Shown here piece by piece: positions 35,708 through 45,020 of a stretch of DNA of 64,000 nt. A program made the translations under genes and the position numbers. The stretch covers positions 22,249-86,248 of the forward strand of contig JAEEZX010000018.1 in NCBI GenBank assembly GCA_016292045.1. Direction: 5' to 3'. How positions within the stretch are numbered: position 1 is the first letter of the stretch; every line of letters starts with the position of its first letter. The notes beneath the pieces were generated by a model. It saw only the letters and a program-made list of their open reading frames with translations. It did no database searches and was not told where the DNA came from. The DNA comes from Bacteroidaceae bacterium (GTDB lineage: Bacteria > Bacteroidota > Bacteroidia > Bacteroidales > Bacteroidaceae).

Positions 35708-36278
35708 AAGACAGTAATCTGTTTATTGACACCTCCAGACTCTCCTTCGATGTGTCAATACTCACCTGAGGATTCCGGGGTTCTTCATATGGTGCCGACA
35801 CACCCGTGAAATCTTTGATAGCCCCCTGACGTGCTTTGGCGTAGAGTCCCTTCACATCGCGCTCCTCACATACCTCTATCGGCGTGGACACATACACTTC
35901 CACGAAGTCCTCCTCTCCTATTATCTCCTTTGCCATCTCACGCAAGTCGCGCGTGGGAGAAACAAAGGAACACAGCGTAATTATACCTGTTTCCTTAAAT
36001 AGACGCGCCACTTCGGCCACTCGTCTGATGTTTTCCTTCCTGTCTTCCTGAGAAAACCCGAGCCCTGCGCAAATTCCTCCTCTCACGTTGTCACCGTCAA
36101 GCAACCGGCACACTCTACCTTTCCTGTAGAGCTCGCGCTCCAGAGCCAGTGCCAGCGTGCTCTTCCCGCTGCCCGAGAGACCCGTAAACCACAGCACACA
36201 ACCTTTTTGCTGCAGCAGTCTTTCGTGGTCTTCCCGCGTGAGCATTCTGTCGGTAATAGGATATATCTCAGATGTCAT
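35697..36278 (-). CDS. cysC: Adenylylsulfate kinase
   Basis: Phosphorylates APS to PAPS. 193 residues from the ATG at 36278. P-loop [13 protein letters not shown] (33-41), [18 protein letters not shown], and the C-terminal [23 protein letters not shown] segment. The start overlaps the SLC13 gene by 11 nt. With cysD/cysN it gives the donor for the sulfotransferase. No PAPS reductase or sulfite reductase is encoded nearby, so the pathway here seems directed to sulfation, not sulfide. Confidence 0.95.
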   Translation of the reverse strand: MTSEIYPITDRMLTREDHERLLQQKGCVLWFTGLSGSGKSTLALALERELYRKGRVCRLLDGDNVRGGICAGLGFSQEDRKENIRRVAEVARLFKETGIITLCSFVSPTRDLREMAKEIIGEEDFVEVYVSTPIEVCEERDVKGLYAKARQGAIKDFTGVSAPYEEPRNPQVSIDTSKESLEVSINRLLSYVI

Positions 36279-37584
36279 AGATGAGAGGAATAAGCAATAC
36301 TGTAAGCACGAATGCAATGATATTCAGCGGCAGACCGACACGAAGGAAATCCGTGAAACGGTATCCTCCTTCGTTCTGCACGATGAGGTTTGTCTGATAA
36401 CCTATCGGTGTGGAGAATGCCGCCGATGCGGCCACTGCGATGCACACGCAGAAGGGCATCGGATCCACTCCCAACTGATTTGCCACAGACAATGCCAGAG
36501 GGAATCCCAAAGCCGCTGCAGCGTTGTTGGTGATGAGTTCGGTGAAAACATTGGTGATGGCGTAGAGCACCACCAGCATCATATATATACCGCCGTGATT
36601 CATCGCCACCTTCTGCGACATCTCGATAACGTAGGATGCCAGGAAGTCGGCAAATCCGGAATTCATCATTCCCTTCGATATTCCGAAGGCGCAGGCGATA
36701 GTGATAAGTATGTCCCACGAGATATATCTGCTGTAGCGGCGCGTGCTGAACATGCCCGTCCATGCCATGATGATACTGGTGACGGCGGCGAAGAAGAACA
36801 TATCCAGACGAAACGTCGGCAGCGCCTCTCGCATGAACGGCAATTCGCCCACAGTGGCCCCTGCCACCATCAGCACCAGCAACACCAGCGCCATCCATCT
36901 TTTCCTTTTCGACATATACGTATCGTCCGATACATCCCGTATATTCTCTTCATCTATTTCCTTTCCCGGGTTGTCGGGCAGCAGATAACGCGACACACAT
37001 ACGATGTACGCAAGACCTCCCAGACACACAAAGATACCCACCTTTGTCATCTCAAACATCGACAGCCCCTCCATACCGGCATCCTCCTGCATACCACGCA
37101 CCACAAGGTTTGTCGACGTACCAATCAGCGTGCAAATGCCGCCAAGTATTGTAGCATACGACAGAGGTATCAGCAGTTTACTTGCAGAAAGTCCCACCTT
37201 GTTTGCCCACGTGCGTAATATCGGGGCGAATATCACCACCACTGGTGTATTGTTGAGGAAGGCGGAGATAAAACTCACCATCGGGAATATTCTCATTGAA
37301 GCCATCGTGAGACTGCATCCCTCCTTGGGCATCATCCGATGGATGATACTTTCCAGCACGCCGCTCTGCCTCACACCTTCCGACACGAGGAAAAGCAAGG
37401 CCACCGTAATCATACCCTTGTTGGAGAAGCCCTCAAGACATTCTTTCGGAGAGAGGATACCGAAACAGAGCATCAGCACCACGACCGTGAACAATACCAA
37501 TCCAGGACGCATTTTGTCTCGGATCAGTGCCCATACCATGAAGATGAGCAGCAAGAGTGTTATGACAGACTCTGTCGGCATCAT
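36268..37584 (-). CDS. SLC13/DASS-family anion transporter (sulfate uptake likely)
   Basis: A 438-residue inner-membrane transporter with about 11-12 helices. The conserved loop LSYATILGGICTLIGTSTNLVV and the second repeat NVFTELITNNAAAALGFPLALSVA with SAAFSTPIGYQTNLIV carry the SNT-type substrate motifs of the family. The cytosolic TrkA_C domains found in larger relatives are absent. First gene of the operon feeding cysC-cysD-cysN, so sulfate is the likely cargo. Two consecutive ATGs (37584, 37581). No TANNTTTG box lies in the 66 bp after the tRNA gene, so it may be read through from the tRNA promoter. Confidence 0.9.
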   Translation of the reverse strand: MMPTESVITLLLLIFMVWALIRDKMRPGLVLFTVVVLMLCFGILSPKECLEGFSNKGMITVALLFLVSEGVRQSGVLESIIHRMMPKEGCSLTMASMRIFPMVSFISAFLNNTPVVVIFAPILRTWANKVGLSASKLLIPLSYATILGGICTLIGTSTNLVVRGMQEDAGMEGLSMFEMTKVGIFVCLGGLAYIVCVSRYLLPDNPGKEIDEENIRDVSDDTYMSKRKRWMALVLLVLMVAGATVGELPFMREALPTFRLDMFFFAAVTSIIMAWTGMFSTRRYSRYISWDILITIACAFGISKGMMNSGFADFLASYVIEMSQKVAMNHGGIYMMLVVLYAITNVFTELITNNAAAALGFPLALSVANQLGVDPMPFCVCIAVAASAAFSTPIGYQTNLIVQNEGGYRFTDFLRVGLPLNIIAFVLTVLLIPLIYDI

Positions 37585-37594
37585 CTAAAACACA

Positions 37595-37639
37595 ATGCGA
37601 GACCAGCCTTGTTATTTACGTCAGACAATGATCTCGCAT
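37595..37639. repeat. Inverted repeat ATGCGAGA/TCTCGCAT in the sulfation operon leader
   Basis: 8-bp arms at 37595-37602 and 37632-37639 with a 29-nt loop, between tRNA-Thr and the transporter ATG. It could pause or attenuate readthrough; no strong T-run follows. Confidence 0.45.
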
Positions 37640-37650
37640 CAACTCTTTGA

Positions 37651-37722
<72 letters not shown>

Positions 37723-37739
37723 GTTCTCTTAACCGGGCG

Positions 37740-37771
37740 CAAAGGTACGTTATTTTTTTTTATTACACAAA
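37740..37771 (-). promoter_or_regulatory. tRNA-Thr promoter
   Basis: Minus-strand TTTG (37771-37768), 20 bp, TACCTTTG (37747-37740), then 17 bp to the tRNA 5' end. Confidence 0.75.
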
Positions 37772-37820
37772 ATAATGTAAAAAAAGTTTAATCACTGACC
37801 CAACTTTTCTTATTTTTTCG

Positions 37821-37828
37821 TATATTTG
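37821..37828 (+). promoter_or_regulatory. CE12 gene -7 box
   Basis: TATATTTG only 7 bp before the ATG at 37836, implying a leaderless or nearly leaderless mRNA. Confidence 0.6.
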
Positions 37829-37835
37829 CACCGTT

Positions 37836-38981
37836 ATGAGACATCTAAATACCATTCTTTTTCTCCTATTGTCGCTCATTTGCAGCGCCGGAGACTTTCC
37901 CGTGATGAGCAAACGTGTGCTCTCCTGTCCCCTTCCCGACGGCAACTACCTCGTCACCGTCACCATCGGCAGCAAGAAACGTGCAGCCTCCACCACCGTG
38001 CGTTGTGAGAGCCGTCGTCTCCTCTGTGAAAACGTTGCCACGCGCAAGGGAGAAATCACAGCCCTTTCATTTCTCGTCAATAAGCATTCACCCGTCATCT
38101 CCGCCACAGAGCGCGTGAAGATAAAGAAGCGCGAGGAAAGCAAGCTCAACTGGGACGATGTCCTCTCCCTCGAGATAACGGGCGACAATCCGGCCGTCGT
38201 CGACATACGCATCACTCCCGACACCCTCAGCCCCACCATCTATCTCTGCGGCAATTCCACCGTTGTAGATCAGGACGAGGAACCCTGGGCCTCGTGGGGA
38301 CAGATGCTGCCGCGCTTCCTCAACGAGAAGATTGCTGTGGCCAACTATGCCGAGAGCGGTGAGACGGCTTCCACCTTCTGCTCTGCCCTTCGTTTCAAGC
38401 GCATCCTCAAGGACCTCAAGGCCGGCGACTACGTAGTGATGGAGTTCGGCCACAACGACCAGAAACAGCGTTTCCCGGGTGCCGGAGCCTACTACAACTT
38501 CACCCACACCCTCAAGACGATGATTGACGAGGTGCGCCTTAAGGGTGCCACACCCATACTCATCTCGCCCACTCAGCGACGCTCCTTCAAGGACGGACGC
38601 ATACAGGAGACACATGCCGACTATCCCGAGGCTATGGAAGCTTTGGCTCGTCGTGAAAAAGTCACCTTCATCGACCTTCATTCCTACACCCGCACGCTCT
38701 TCGAGACCTGGGGCGAGGAAGGCTCCAAGAAGGGTTTCGTGCACTATCCCGCCAACACCTATCCCGGTCAGGACAAACCGCTTGCCGACAACACACACTT
38801 TAATCCCTACGGAGCCTACGAGATTTGTAAGTGCGTGCTTCACGGCTTCAAGGAGCAGGGCATCCTTACCGACTACTTCCGCGACTTCAACGACTTTGAC
38901 CCCGCACATCCCGACCCCGTGGAGAGTTTCCACTGGACGGAGAGCGACCAAATAGACACCCTGAAACCCGATGGCAACTAA
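37836..38981 (+). CDS. Exported SGNH esterase, CE12 / rhamnogalacturonan acetylesterase-like
   Basis: A 381-residue secreted deacetylase. Signal peptide MRHLNTILFLLLSLICSAG. SGNH blocks: LCGNSTVVDQ in place of the GDS block (the usual CE12 GDST is replaced by GNST, so Ser143 or so remains the nucleophile), FGHNDQKQ (block III), and DNTHFNPYGAY near 317 with the catalytic Asp-His. An N-terminal beta domain of ~120 residues precedes the catalytic part. CE12 enzymes remove acetyl groups from pectic rhamnogalacturonan or xylan. It overlaps mltG by 11 nt. Confidence 0.85.
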   Translation: MRHLNTILFLLLSLICSAGDFPVMSKRVLSCPLPDGNYLVTVTIGSKKRAASTTVRCESRRLLCENVATRKGEITALSFLVNKHSPVISATERVKIKKREESKLNWDDVLSLEITGDNPAVVDIRITPDTLSPTIYLCGNSTVVDQDEEPWASWGQMLPRFLNEKIAVANYAESGETASTFCSALRFKRILKDLKAGDYVVMEFGHNDQKQRFPGAGAYYNFTHTLKTMIDEVRLKGATPILISPTQRRSFKDGRIQETHADYPEAMEALARREKVTFIDLHSYTRTLFETWGEEGSKKGFVHYPANTYPGQDKPLADNTHFNPYGAYEICKCVLHGFKEQGILTDYFRDFNDFDPAHPDPVESFHWTESDQIDTLKPDGN

Positions 38982-39969
38982 GCTGCGCATCTTTCTCATC
39001 CTCGTGCTTGTCGCTGTCATAGCAGCGGCCGGAGCCGTTTATTCCGTCTTTGCTCCTTGCCGCGAAGGCGATGAACCTCTCGTGCTGAACATCTATCCCT
39101 CCACCCCGCTATCCGAGGTGCGCCGGCAACTTGACGGAGGCATAGGGTTCGACCTCGCATGCCGTCTCTTCAAGTACGGGAATCCCCGCACAGGACACTA
39201 TGTCATTCCCGCCCGGACTTCGTGGCTCAACGTTGTGCGTATGTTGCACAATCACACGCAGCAGCCAATCCGTCTCACACTCCCCTCTGTACGCACGCTC
39301 GACCAGTTGGCTTCCTTCCTCGGCAGCCGTCTCATGGCCGACAGCGCAGATTTCGCCTCCGTCTTTCATTCCGCAGAGGGCCTTGATTCCATAGGATATA
39401 CGGAGGAGACGCTTCCCTCGCTCTTCATACCTAATACGTATGAGGTGTGGTGGGACACATCGGTTCCCGTTTTCATCGGGCGTATGCAGCGCGAGCACGA
39501 CACATTCTGGAACGACGAGCGTCTTTCCCTTGCCCGTCAGCAGGGACTCACTCCCGTCGAGGTGGCCACGCTTGCCAGCATCATCGACGAGGAGACTGCC
39601 AACAACGGGGAGAAACCCATGGTGGCAGGTATGTATCTCAACCGTCTTCGCACGGATATGCCCCTGCAGGCCGACCCCACGGTGAAGTTCGCCCTGAAGG
39701 ATTTCGCCCTGCGCCGCATCCTTCACGCACATCTTGCTGTGGAGTCACCTTATAATACATATATCAACAAGGGTCTTCCTCCCGGCCCCATCCGTATCGC
39801 TTCCGTTGCGTCTATTGATGCGGTACTTCATGCTGTAGAGCATCCTTATCTGTATATGTGTGCCAATTCCGATTTCTCCGGCACCCATGTCTTCGCCGTC
39901 AGCTATTCAGACCATCTGAAGAATGCCCGTATATATCAACGTGCCCTTAACGAGCGTAATATACATTAA
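38971..39969 (+). CDS. mltG: Endolytic murein transglycosylase MltG
   Basis: Inner-membrane lytic transglycosylase that terminates nascent glycan strands. 332 residues; one N-terminal helix ([22 protein letters not shown]), LysM-like region, then the YceG fold with the catalytic Glu in [15 protein letters not shown] (~206), followed by [20 protein letters not shown] and [19 protein letters not shown], all family-typical. The gene lies between two carbohydrate-active enzyme genes and starts inside the first one, which probably couples translation. Confidence 0.94.
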   Translation: MATKLRIFLILVLVAVIAAAGAVYSVFAPCREGDEPLVLNIYPSTPLSEVRRQLDGGIGFDLACRLFKYGNPRTGHYVIPARTSWLNVVRMLHNHTQQPIRLTLPSVRTLDQLASFLGSRLMADSADFASVFHSAEGLDSIGYTEETLPSLFIPNTYEVWWDTSVPVFIGRMQREHDTFWNDERLSLARQQGLTPVEVATLASIIDEETANNGEKPMVAGMYLNRLRTDMPLQADPTVKFALKDFALRRILHAHLAVESPYNTYINKGLPPGPIRIASVASIDAVLHAVEHPYLYMCANSDFSGTHVFAVSYSDHLKNARIYQRALNERNIH

Positions 39970-39992
39970 AACATTTCCTCACCGTAAAAAAA

Positions 39993-42443
39993 ATGTTTAA
40001 GACTTCCATTACGGCCCTGTGCCTGACAGTATCGCTTACTTCCGCAGCTCAGAGGCTGCATTATGACAAACCCGCCGTCTATTTCGAGGAGGCGCTTGTG
40101 ATTGGCAACGGCACCGTTGGCGGCACCGTCTATGGCGGTACGGAGCAGGACAAGATATCTCTCAACGATATCACGCTCTGGACGGGCGAACCTTGCAACA
40201 TGAAAGTCTATTCTCCCGATGCCCACAAGAGCATTCCCGCCATCCGCGAGGCTCTGCGCAAGGGAGACTATCCCGAGGCCGACCGTCTCCAGCATGACGT
40301 GCAGGGACACTATACGCAGAACTATCAGCCCCTTGGACTTCTCACCATAGATTACCTCGACACCGCTGCGGCTGTCACCGACTACCGTCGCTGGCTCGAT
40401 ATCGGTGAGGCTACAGCACACACCACATGGCAAAGAGGAGGCTGTAAATACACAGCCGAGTATTTCGCCACGAATCCCGATTCCGGCCTCGTCATCCGCA
40501 TCACCACCGACAATCCCGATGGCATCAGCGCCCGCGTGGGTCTCACGAGTCAGCTCCGCAGCGAGGTGCGTACCGAGGACGGCAACACGCTGGTGAGAGA
40601 AGGCTATGTCGCCTACTCTTCCATGCCAAGCTATGTCGGCGGTATGGACCGCTTTGCCTATGACCCCGAGCGAGGTATGCGCTTCTGCACGAAGGTGCAG
40701 GTGGAGGCCTCCGGTGTCCGCACGGAGGGCAACAGCGTTGTGGTGGACGGTTCGCGCGAGGTTGTCATCCGCATGGTGAACGCCACTTCCTTCAACGGTT
40801 ACGACAAGGACCCTGTAAAGGAGGGCCGTCCCTATCGTCAGCTGGCCGATGCCCGCATGAATCATCTTAAGGCCTCGTCATACGATGTCCTGAGAGCGCG
40901 CCACATCGCCGACTACAAGAGCATCTACGACCGCGTGAAACTCTCTCTGGGCATATCCCGCAACGATTCGCGCCCCACCGATATAGTGCTTCGCGAGTAT
41001 CTCGATGAGGGCATCTTCAATCCCGACCTCGAGGCACTCTATTTCCAATACGGCCGCTATCTGCTCATCTCATGCTCCCGCACTCCCGATGTGCCGGCCA
41101 ATCTGCAGGGCCTGTGGAACGAGAAAATACTGCCTCCCTGGTCGTGCAACTACACCTCCAATATCAACCTCGAAGAGAACTATTGGCCGGCCGAGACGGC
41201 AGCTCTGCCAGAAATGCATCTCTCGCTTCTCACCTTCATGAAGGAACTGCAGCGCTCCGGCGAACTCACCGCCAAGGCCTACTACGGTGTGGACAAGGGC
41301 TGGTGTCTGGCTCACAACACCGACATCTGGGCGATGACCTGCCCTGTGGGTTTGCACAGCGGCGACCCTCAGTGGGCCAACTGGAATATGGGCGGCGCGT
41401 GGGTCAGCACTCACATCTGGGAGCACTACACCTTCTCGCTCGACCGTGATTTCCTCAGAGAGTACTATCCCGTGCTCAGGGGCGCAGCCGAGTTCTGCCT
41501 GGGTTGGCTCATCCCCACAGGAGATATGGACGTTGAGGGCAAGGAGTATCTCATCACAGCTCCCTGCACATCTCCCGAGAACGACTACGTGACGCCCCAG
41601 GGCTATCACGGCCGCACGTTCTACGGCGGTTCTGCCGATTTGTCCATGATACGCGAGTGTCTCACCGATGCCCGCAATGCCGCTCTTGTGCTGGGTATTG
41701 ACAATGATTTCGTTGCTCAGGCCGATAAGGCTCTCTCGCGTCTGCAGCCTTATAAGATAGGCAGGAAGGGCAATCTTCAGGAGTGGTTCTACGACTGGGA
41801 CGATGAAGACCCTCACCACCGCCATCAGAGTCATCTCTTCGGTGTATATCCCGGTCACAGCCTCACCGACGGCGTGAACAGCGTGGAGGATATACACAAG
41901 GCTGCCCACAAGTCTCTTGAGCTTCGCGGCGACCGCACCACAGGCTGGAGCACGGGTTGGCGTGTGAATCTCTTTGCCCGCCTCCGCGATGCCGGCAGTG
42001 CCTACCACATGTATCGCAAACTGCTCTCCTACGTGAGTCCCGACGGCTATCGCGGTCCTGACGCCCGTCGTGGCGGCGGCACCTACCCCAACCTCCTGGA
42101 TGCCCATTCGCCTTTCCAGATCGACGGCAACTTCGGCGGCTGCGCCGGTGTGATAGAGATGCTAATGCAGAGCAACTACACTGTCAACTCTCAGCCCTCA
42201 ACCCTCAGCCCTCAGACATCAATTGAACTGCTCCCAGCCTTGCCCGCCAACTGGAAAGACGGTTCTGTCAGCGGCATTCGTGCGCGCGGCGGCATCACGG
42301 TGAGCATGAAGTGGAAAGACGGCAAGGTCACCTATATCGCCCTCACCGCTCAGCAGCCTTGCAGCGTCGCCCTCAGTTTTAACGGCCTCACTAAACAACT
42401 CACGCTGAAGAAAGGCGAGAACAAAATTAAACCTTCTTTCTGA
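39993..42443 (+). CDS. Glycoside hydrolase family 95 (alpha-L-fucosidase/galactosidase)
   Basis: An 816-residue exported (alpha/alpha)6 hydrolase. Signal peptide [20 protein letters not shown]-terminal motif [18 protein letters not shown]; catalytic region [15 protein letters not shown] (~387) and [10 protein letters not shown] (~526, candidate general-acid Glu), [14 protein letters not shown] and [15 protein letters not shown]95 members release alpha-1,2-L-fucose or L-galactose from plant or host glycans; which applies here is not decided. Near residue 735 a heptamer repeat adds the linker [13 protein letters not shown] in the C-terminal domain. Co-oriented with CE12 and mltG, 23 bp after mltG; pectin or xyloglucan side chains are a sensible target. 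Confidence 0.9.
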   Translation: MFKTSITALCLTVSLTSAAQRLHYDKPAVYFEEALVIGNGTVGGTVYGGTEQDKISLNDITLWTGEPCNMKVYSPDAHKSIPAIREALRKGDYPEADRLQHDVQGHYTQNYQPLGLLTIDYLDTAAAVTDYRRWLDIGEATAHTTWQRGGCKYTAEYFATNPDSGLVIRITTDNPDGISARVGLTSQLRSEVRTEDGNTLVREGYVAYSSMPSYVGGMDRFAYDPERGMRFCTKVQVEASGVRTEGNSVVVDGSREVVIRMVNATSFNGYDKDPVKEGRPYRQLADARMNHLKASSYDVLRARHIADYKSIYDRVKLSLGISRNDSRPTDIVLREYLDEGIFNPDLEALYFQYGRYLLISCSRTPDVPANLQGLWNEKILPPWSCNYTSNINLEENYWPAETAALPEMHLSLLTFMKELQRSGELTAKAYYGVDKGWCLAHNTDIWAMTCPVGLHSGDPQWANWNMGGAWVSTHIWEHYTFSLDRDFLREYYPVLRGAAEFCLGWLIPTGDMDVEGKEYLITAPCTSPENDYVTPQGYHGRTFYGGSADLSMIRECLTDARNAALVLGIDNDFVAQADKALSRLQPYKIGRKGNLQEWFYDWDDEDPHHRHQSHLFGVYPGHSLTDGVNSVEDIHKAAHKSLELRGDRTTGWSTGWRVNLFARLRDAGSAYHMYRKLLSYVSPDGYRGPDARRGGGTYPNLLDAHSPFQIDGNFGGCAGVIEMLMQSNYTVNSQPSTLSPQTSIELLPALPANWKDGSVSGIRARGGITVSMKWKDGKVTYIALTAQQPCSVALSFNGLTKQLTLKKGENKIKPSF
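42184..42225. repeat. 7-bp tandem repeat inside the GH95 gene (TCARCCC)
   Basis: Six heptamers (TCAACTC, TCAGCCC, TCAACCC, TCAGCCC, TCAGACA, TCAATTG), translated in frame as a Ser/Pro-rich linker. Confidence 0.8.
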
Positions 42444-42449
42444 TTTGGA

Positions 42450-42466
42450 AACGCAAGGAATGCGTT
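42450..42466. terminator. Small hairpin between convergent GH95 and GNAT genes
   Basis: AACGCA (42450-42455), loop AGGAA, TGCGTT (42461-42466); no long T-run, so weak. Confidence 0.35.
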
Positions 42467-42472
42467 GAATAA

Positions 42473-42943
42473 TTACAGTATCGCCTCCATTCCTGTTTTC
42501 TGCACCGTCATCCCCATCTTTTCATAGAAACGCATGGCGGAATCGTTGCCTCCCCAGACATTCAGGGTTATGTTGTAGCAGCCTTCCTTTTTTGCATATT
42601 CGCGCACGTAGTCATAGAGCGCCTTTCCGATACGTTTGCCGCGGGAAGCTTCGTCTACGCAGATGTCGTCGATGTAGAGCGTCTTGATGTCCTGCAGCAG
42701 CCGGTGGTTTTTCACCTCTTTTATCTGGCAGAATGCGTGCCCCACCACTTTCCCGTCGTCGTAGACGAAGATGGGGCTGTTTTCGTCCCGGATGATATCT
42801 TCCAGTTCCGCTTCGCTGTATTTCGGCGTGTTTCCCTTGAACAGGTCTGGACGTATCGCGTTGTGCACGGCGTCTGCCTGATACAGCAATGCTATCAGCC
42901 CTGTGATATCTCTTTTCTCTGCTTTTCTAATCATTTTTTGCAT
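42473..42943 (-). CDS. GNAT-family N-acetyltransferase
   Basis: A 156-residue acetyl-CoA-dependent acyltransferase. Seen: IRKAEKRDITGLIALLYQ, VVGHAFCQI, the acetyl-CoA loop DDICVDEASRGKRIGKALYDY (motif A, R/QxxGxG/A) and NVWGGNDSAMRFYEKMGM. Acceptor unknown. ATG at 42943; a second ATG at 42934 would remove only three residues. Convergent with GH95. Confidence 0.88.
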   Translation of the reverse strand: MQKMIRKAEKRDITGLIALLYQADAVHNAIRPDLFKGNTPKYSEAELEDIIRDENSPIFVYDDGKVVGHAFCQIKEVKNHRLLQDIKTLYIDDICVDEASRGKRIGKALYDYVREYAKKEGCYNITLNVWGGNDSAMRFYEKMGMTVQKTGMEAIL

Positions 42944-42968
42944 TTATAATATTATGTCTTTTTCGCCA

Positions 42969-42976
42969 CAAAGGTA
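42969..42976 (-). promoter_or_regulatory. GNAT gene -7 box
   Basis: Minus-strand TACCTTTG, 25 bp before the ATG at 42943. Confidence 0.6.
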
Positions 42977-42986
42977 CGAAAAAGTT

Positions 42987-43014
42987 AAGAGTGAGGAGTG
43001 AAAAGTGAAGAGTT
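42987..43014. repeat. 7-bp tandem repeat (AAGAGTG type) x4
   Basis: AAGAGTG, AGGAGTG, AAAAGTG, AAGAGTT, just upstream of the GNAT promoter in the 42944-43272 gene-free spacer. Confidence 0.75.
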
Positions 43015-43042
43015 TTTTTGGTTTTCTGGACACAAAATATTC

Positions 43043-43069
43043 GTGTCGCGAATGTCGCAAATGTCGCAA
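43043..43069. repeat. 9-bp tandem repeat (ATGTCGCAA) x3
   Basis: GTGTCGCGA, ATGTCGCAA, ATGTCGCAA, in the same spacer. Confidence 0.75.
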
Positions 43070-43077
43070 CAGCAAGA

Positions 43078-43100
43078 AAGCCGCTGATTTCCAGCGGCTT
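43078..43100 (-). terminator. Hairpin terminator downstream of the K+ channel gene
   Basis: AAGCCGCTG (43078-43086), loop ATTTC, CAGCGGCTT (43092-43100): 9-bp perfect stem. On the minus strand it is followed by TTCTTG, moderate for intrinsic termination. Confidence 0.55.
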
Positions 43101-43103
43101 CCC

Positions 43104-43180
43104 TTCTTACATCTTACTTCTTATATCTTCCCTCAGCCTTCAGACATCAGACTTCCCCTCTCATTTATCATTTATCATTT
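43104..43180. repeat. Degenerate 7-bp-period array, 11 units
   Basis: 77 bp that can be cut into 11 heptamers from TTCTTAC, ATCTTAC, TTCTTAT, ATCTTCC, CTCAGCC, TTCAGAC, ATCAGAC, TTCCCCT to CTCATTT, ATCATTT, ATCATTT. TC recurs at positions 2-3 of each unit while the rest drifts. Confidence 0.75.
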
Positions 43181-43272
43181 AGGCGTAGCCGAAAGTAGGT
43201 TTTCTTGTTTTTTTCTGTGAGATATTTCTGTGATTTCTGATGTCACAGGTGTTACGAATTATAAAAGATTAA

Positions 43273-44022
43273 TTACAACCCTCTTTTATCTGTCTTCCGA
43301 TTTTTTAACTCATCCATATAGCCCGCTGTTACTATTCCTGATGGTAGCGCAATAATAGCGATGCCAACCATAGAGGATATTATACTAATAGTTCGGCCTA
43401 AATCAGAAATCGGATATATATCTCCATAACCGACAGTAGTAAGTGTGGATGCGGCCCAATAAAATGCATCAAAAAAATTTCTAAAAAGATATTGTCCTGT
43501 TCTTGGGTCAATTTCTTCTTCCGCATTAAACATAATTAATGCAGTAATGAATACATAAAAAACAGCTAATGAAAGAACTGTACACAATATCTTCTTTTGC
43601 TTACGGATGACGGACAAAATAATACCTAACGGTTCAAAGTATCTAATAAATTTTATAACTCGTAGAACTTTTAATAGGCGCGAAAAACGCATGACCTTGA
43701 AAGTCGGACTGAGAAGATTTAAAGTAGGAAGGATTGTCAACAAGTCTATCACAGCCATTGGCGTAAAAGGATAATAAAGGTATGCGACAAAACCTTTCTT
43801 ATTAGAATTGAGGTCTGCTGTAATCCATCTAAAAATATAGTCTATAATGAAACATGAGCCGGAAAACAAATCAAAATACCAAAATAATCGATATTGTTCT
43901 CGGAACATCAATGGTATAATACCTATCACAATAGCGAGAAGCATCAACCAATCATATAAACGAGATATCAAACTCTCATTTTTATGGTCTATAAGTTTCT
44001 TTATATATTTACGAGTTCCCAT
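43273..44022 (-). CDS. Voltage-gated-type potassium channel
   Basis: A 249-residue inner-membrane ion channel of the 6-TM Kv/KcsA-type family. Selectivity filter TTVGYGD at ~194-200 between the pore helix (AFYWAASTL) and a last helix (IISSMVGIAIIALPSGIVTAGY). An S4-like Arg-rich helix is visible: FKVMRFSRLLKVLRVIKFIRY. Earlier helices: LMLLAIVIGIIPLMF and FSGSCFIIDYIFRW. I use the ATG at 44022 because the -7 box at 44038-44045 lies upstream of it; an earlier in-frame Met would lie within the promoter. The cytosolic C-terminus is short, with no RCK domain. Confidence 0.92.
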   Translation of the reverse strand: MGTRKYIKKLIDHKNESLISRLYDWLMLLAIVIGIIPLMFREQYRLFWYFDLFSGSCFIIDYIFRWITADLNSNKKGFVAYLYYPFTPMAVIDLLTILPTLNLLSPTFKVMRFSRLLKVLRVIKFIRYFEPLGIILSVIRKQKKILCTVLSLAVFYVFITALIMFNAEEEIDPRTGQYLFRNFFDAFYWAASTLTTVGYGDIYPISDLGRTISIISSMVGIAIIALPSGIVTAGYMDELKNRKTDKRGL

Positions 44023-44037
44023 ACTATTTTTTGTGTG

Positions 44038-44045
44038 CAAAATTA
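44038..44045 (-). promoter_or_regulatory. K+ channel gene -7 box
   Basis: Minus-strand TAATTTTG, 15 bp before the ATG. Confidence 0.55.
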
Positions 44046-44130
44046 CAAAAAAGAGATTATATTCAAGCAATCTAGTTAAAGAAAAACACAAAACAAAGAA
44101 CAGAATGTTTTAATTCTACGATTTAATGAT

Positions 44131-44138
44131 TATCTTTG
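44131..44138 (+). promoter_or_regulatory. Nuclease gene -7 box
   Basis: TATCTTTG with only 4 bp to the ATG at 44143, implying a leaderless mRNA. Confidence 0.6.
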
Positions 44139-44142
44139 TAGT

Positions 44143-44997
44143 ATGAAAAATTACAGACTATCCATAATCGTTTCGTTATTGCTCGCAATAGTAATAGGCT
44201 TTAACGTCAATGGTTCTACCTCCAAATATGTTAAAGGTGCACCTATTTCTTCATTTGCAACGCCAGAAAGTAAGGACGTAAATGCCCAACAAACATTTAC
44301 TCCTTTGATAGCTTCCATAGATTTGCCTTTACCTCTAAAAGATGTATCAGAACAACTATTATATAGGAAAGCGTATATTGTTTCATACAATAAGGACAAC
44401 AGAATTCCGAACTGGGTAGCATGGCATCTTACAAGTGAACATACTTATGGTGATGTAAAACGTCTTGGCAACGCATGGCACGAAGATACAGACGTTCCTA
44501 CTCCGAGGGCTTCTCTTGCAGATTATAAAGGAAGCGGATGGACACGCGGCCATATGTGTCCTGCTGGTGATAACAAATGGAATAATGATGCCATGTATGA
44601 ATCGTTTTTGTTTACTAACTGTTGTCCTCAGAATGCTAATTTGAATAGTGGCACATGGAACCAGATAGAAACGTCATGTCGTCGATGGGCTGAAAAATAT
44701 GGTGATTTGTATATCGTTTGCGGTCCAATACTTTTCCGACAAGAACATGAAATGATTGGAGAAAATAAAGTGATTGTTCCCGAGGCTTTCTTCAAAGTTA
44801 TCGTGTGTTTAAAAAAAGGAAAAGAACAGGGTATCGGTTTTATTTGTAGGAATAATGACGGCAATCGAAATAAAGACTTATATATTAACACGATCAAACA
44901 AGTTGAACGAATTACAGGTATAACCTTCTTTCCTCACCTACCTGAACGTATAGCAGATAAAGTTAAAAATAAAGCAGATATTAACGATTGGGAGTAA
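44143..44997 (+). CDS. Exported DNA/RNA non-specific endonuclease
   Basis: A 284-residue NUC1/EndoG-type nuclease. Signal peptide MKNYRLSIIVSLLLAIVIGF. Catalytic segment WTRGHMCPAGDNKWN (~136-146), the DRGH motif with T in place of D and the catalytic His kept, then a metal-ligand Asn in TNCCPQNANLNSGTWNQIE. Usual length for the family. It would degrade extracellular or periplasmic nucleic acid. The DNA here is clearly richer in A/T than the genes before 42 kb. Confidence 0.9.
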   Translation: MKNYRLSIIVSLLLAIVIGFNVNGSTSKYVKGAPISSFATPESKDVNAQQTFTPLIASIDLPLPLKDVSEQLLYRKAYIVSYNKDNRIPNWVAWHLTSEHTYGDVKRLGNAWHEDTDVPTPRASLADYKGSGWTRGHMCPAGDNKWNNDAMYESFLFTNCCPQNANLNSGTWNQIETSCRRWAEKYGDLYIVCGPILFRQEHEMIGENKVIVPEAFFKVIVCLKKGKEQGIGFICRNNDGNRNKDLYINTIKQVERITGITFFPHLPERIADKVKNKADINDWE

Positions 44998-45020
44998 TCT
45001 TTGTTTAGTAAAAATATTTG

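Noticed and set aside
37585-37650. Riboswitch before the sulfation operon
   Set aside because: Only a simple inverted repeat is present; no known aptamer motif.
43104-43180. CRISPR array
   Set aside because: The units are 7 bp without spacers; no cas genes in the window.
43005-43220. 71-codon plus-strand frame
   Set aside because: Made of 7- and 9-bp repeats and a hairpin.
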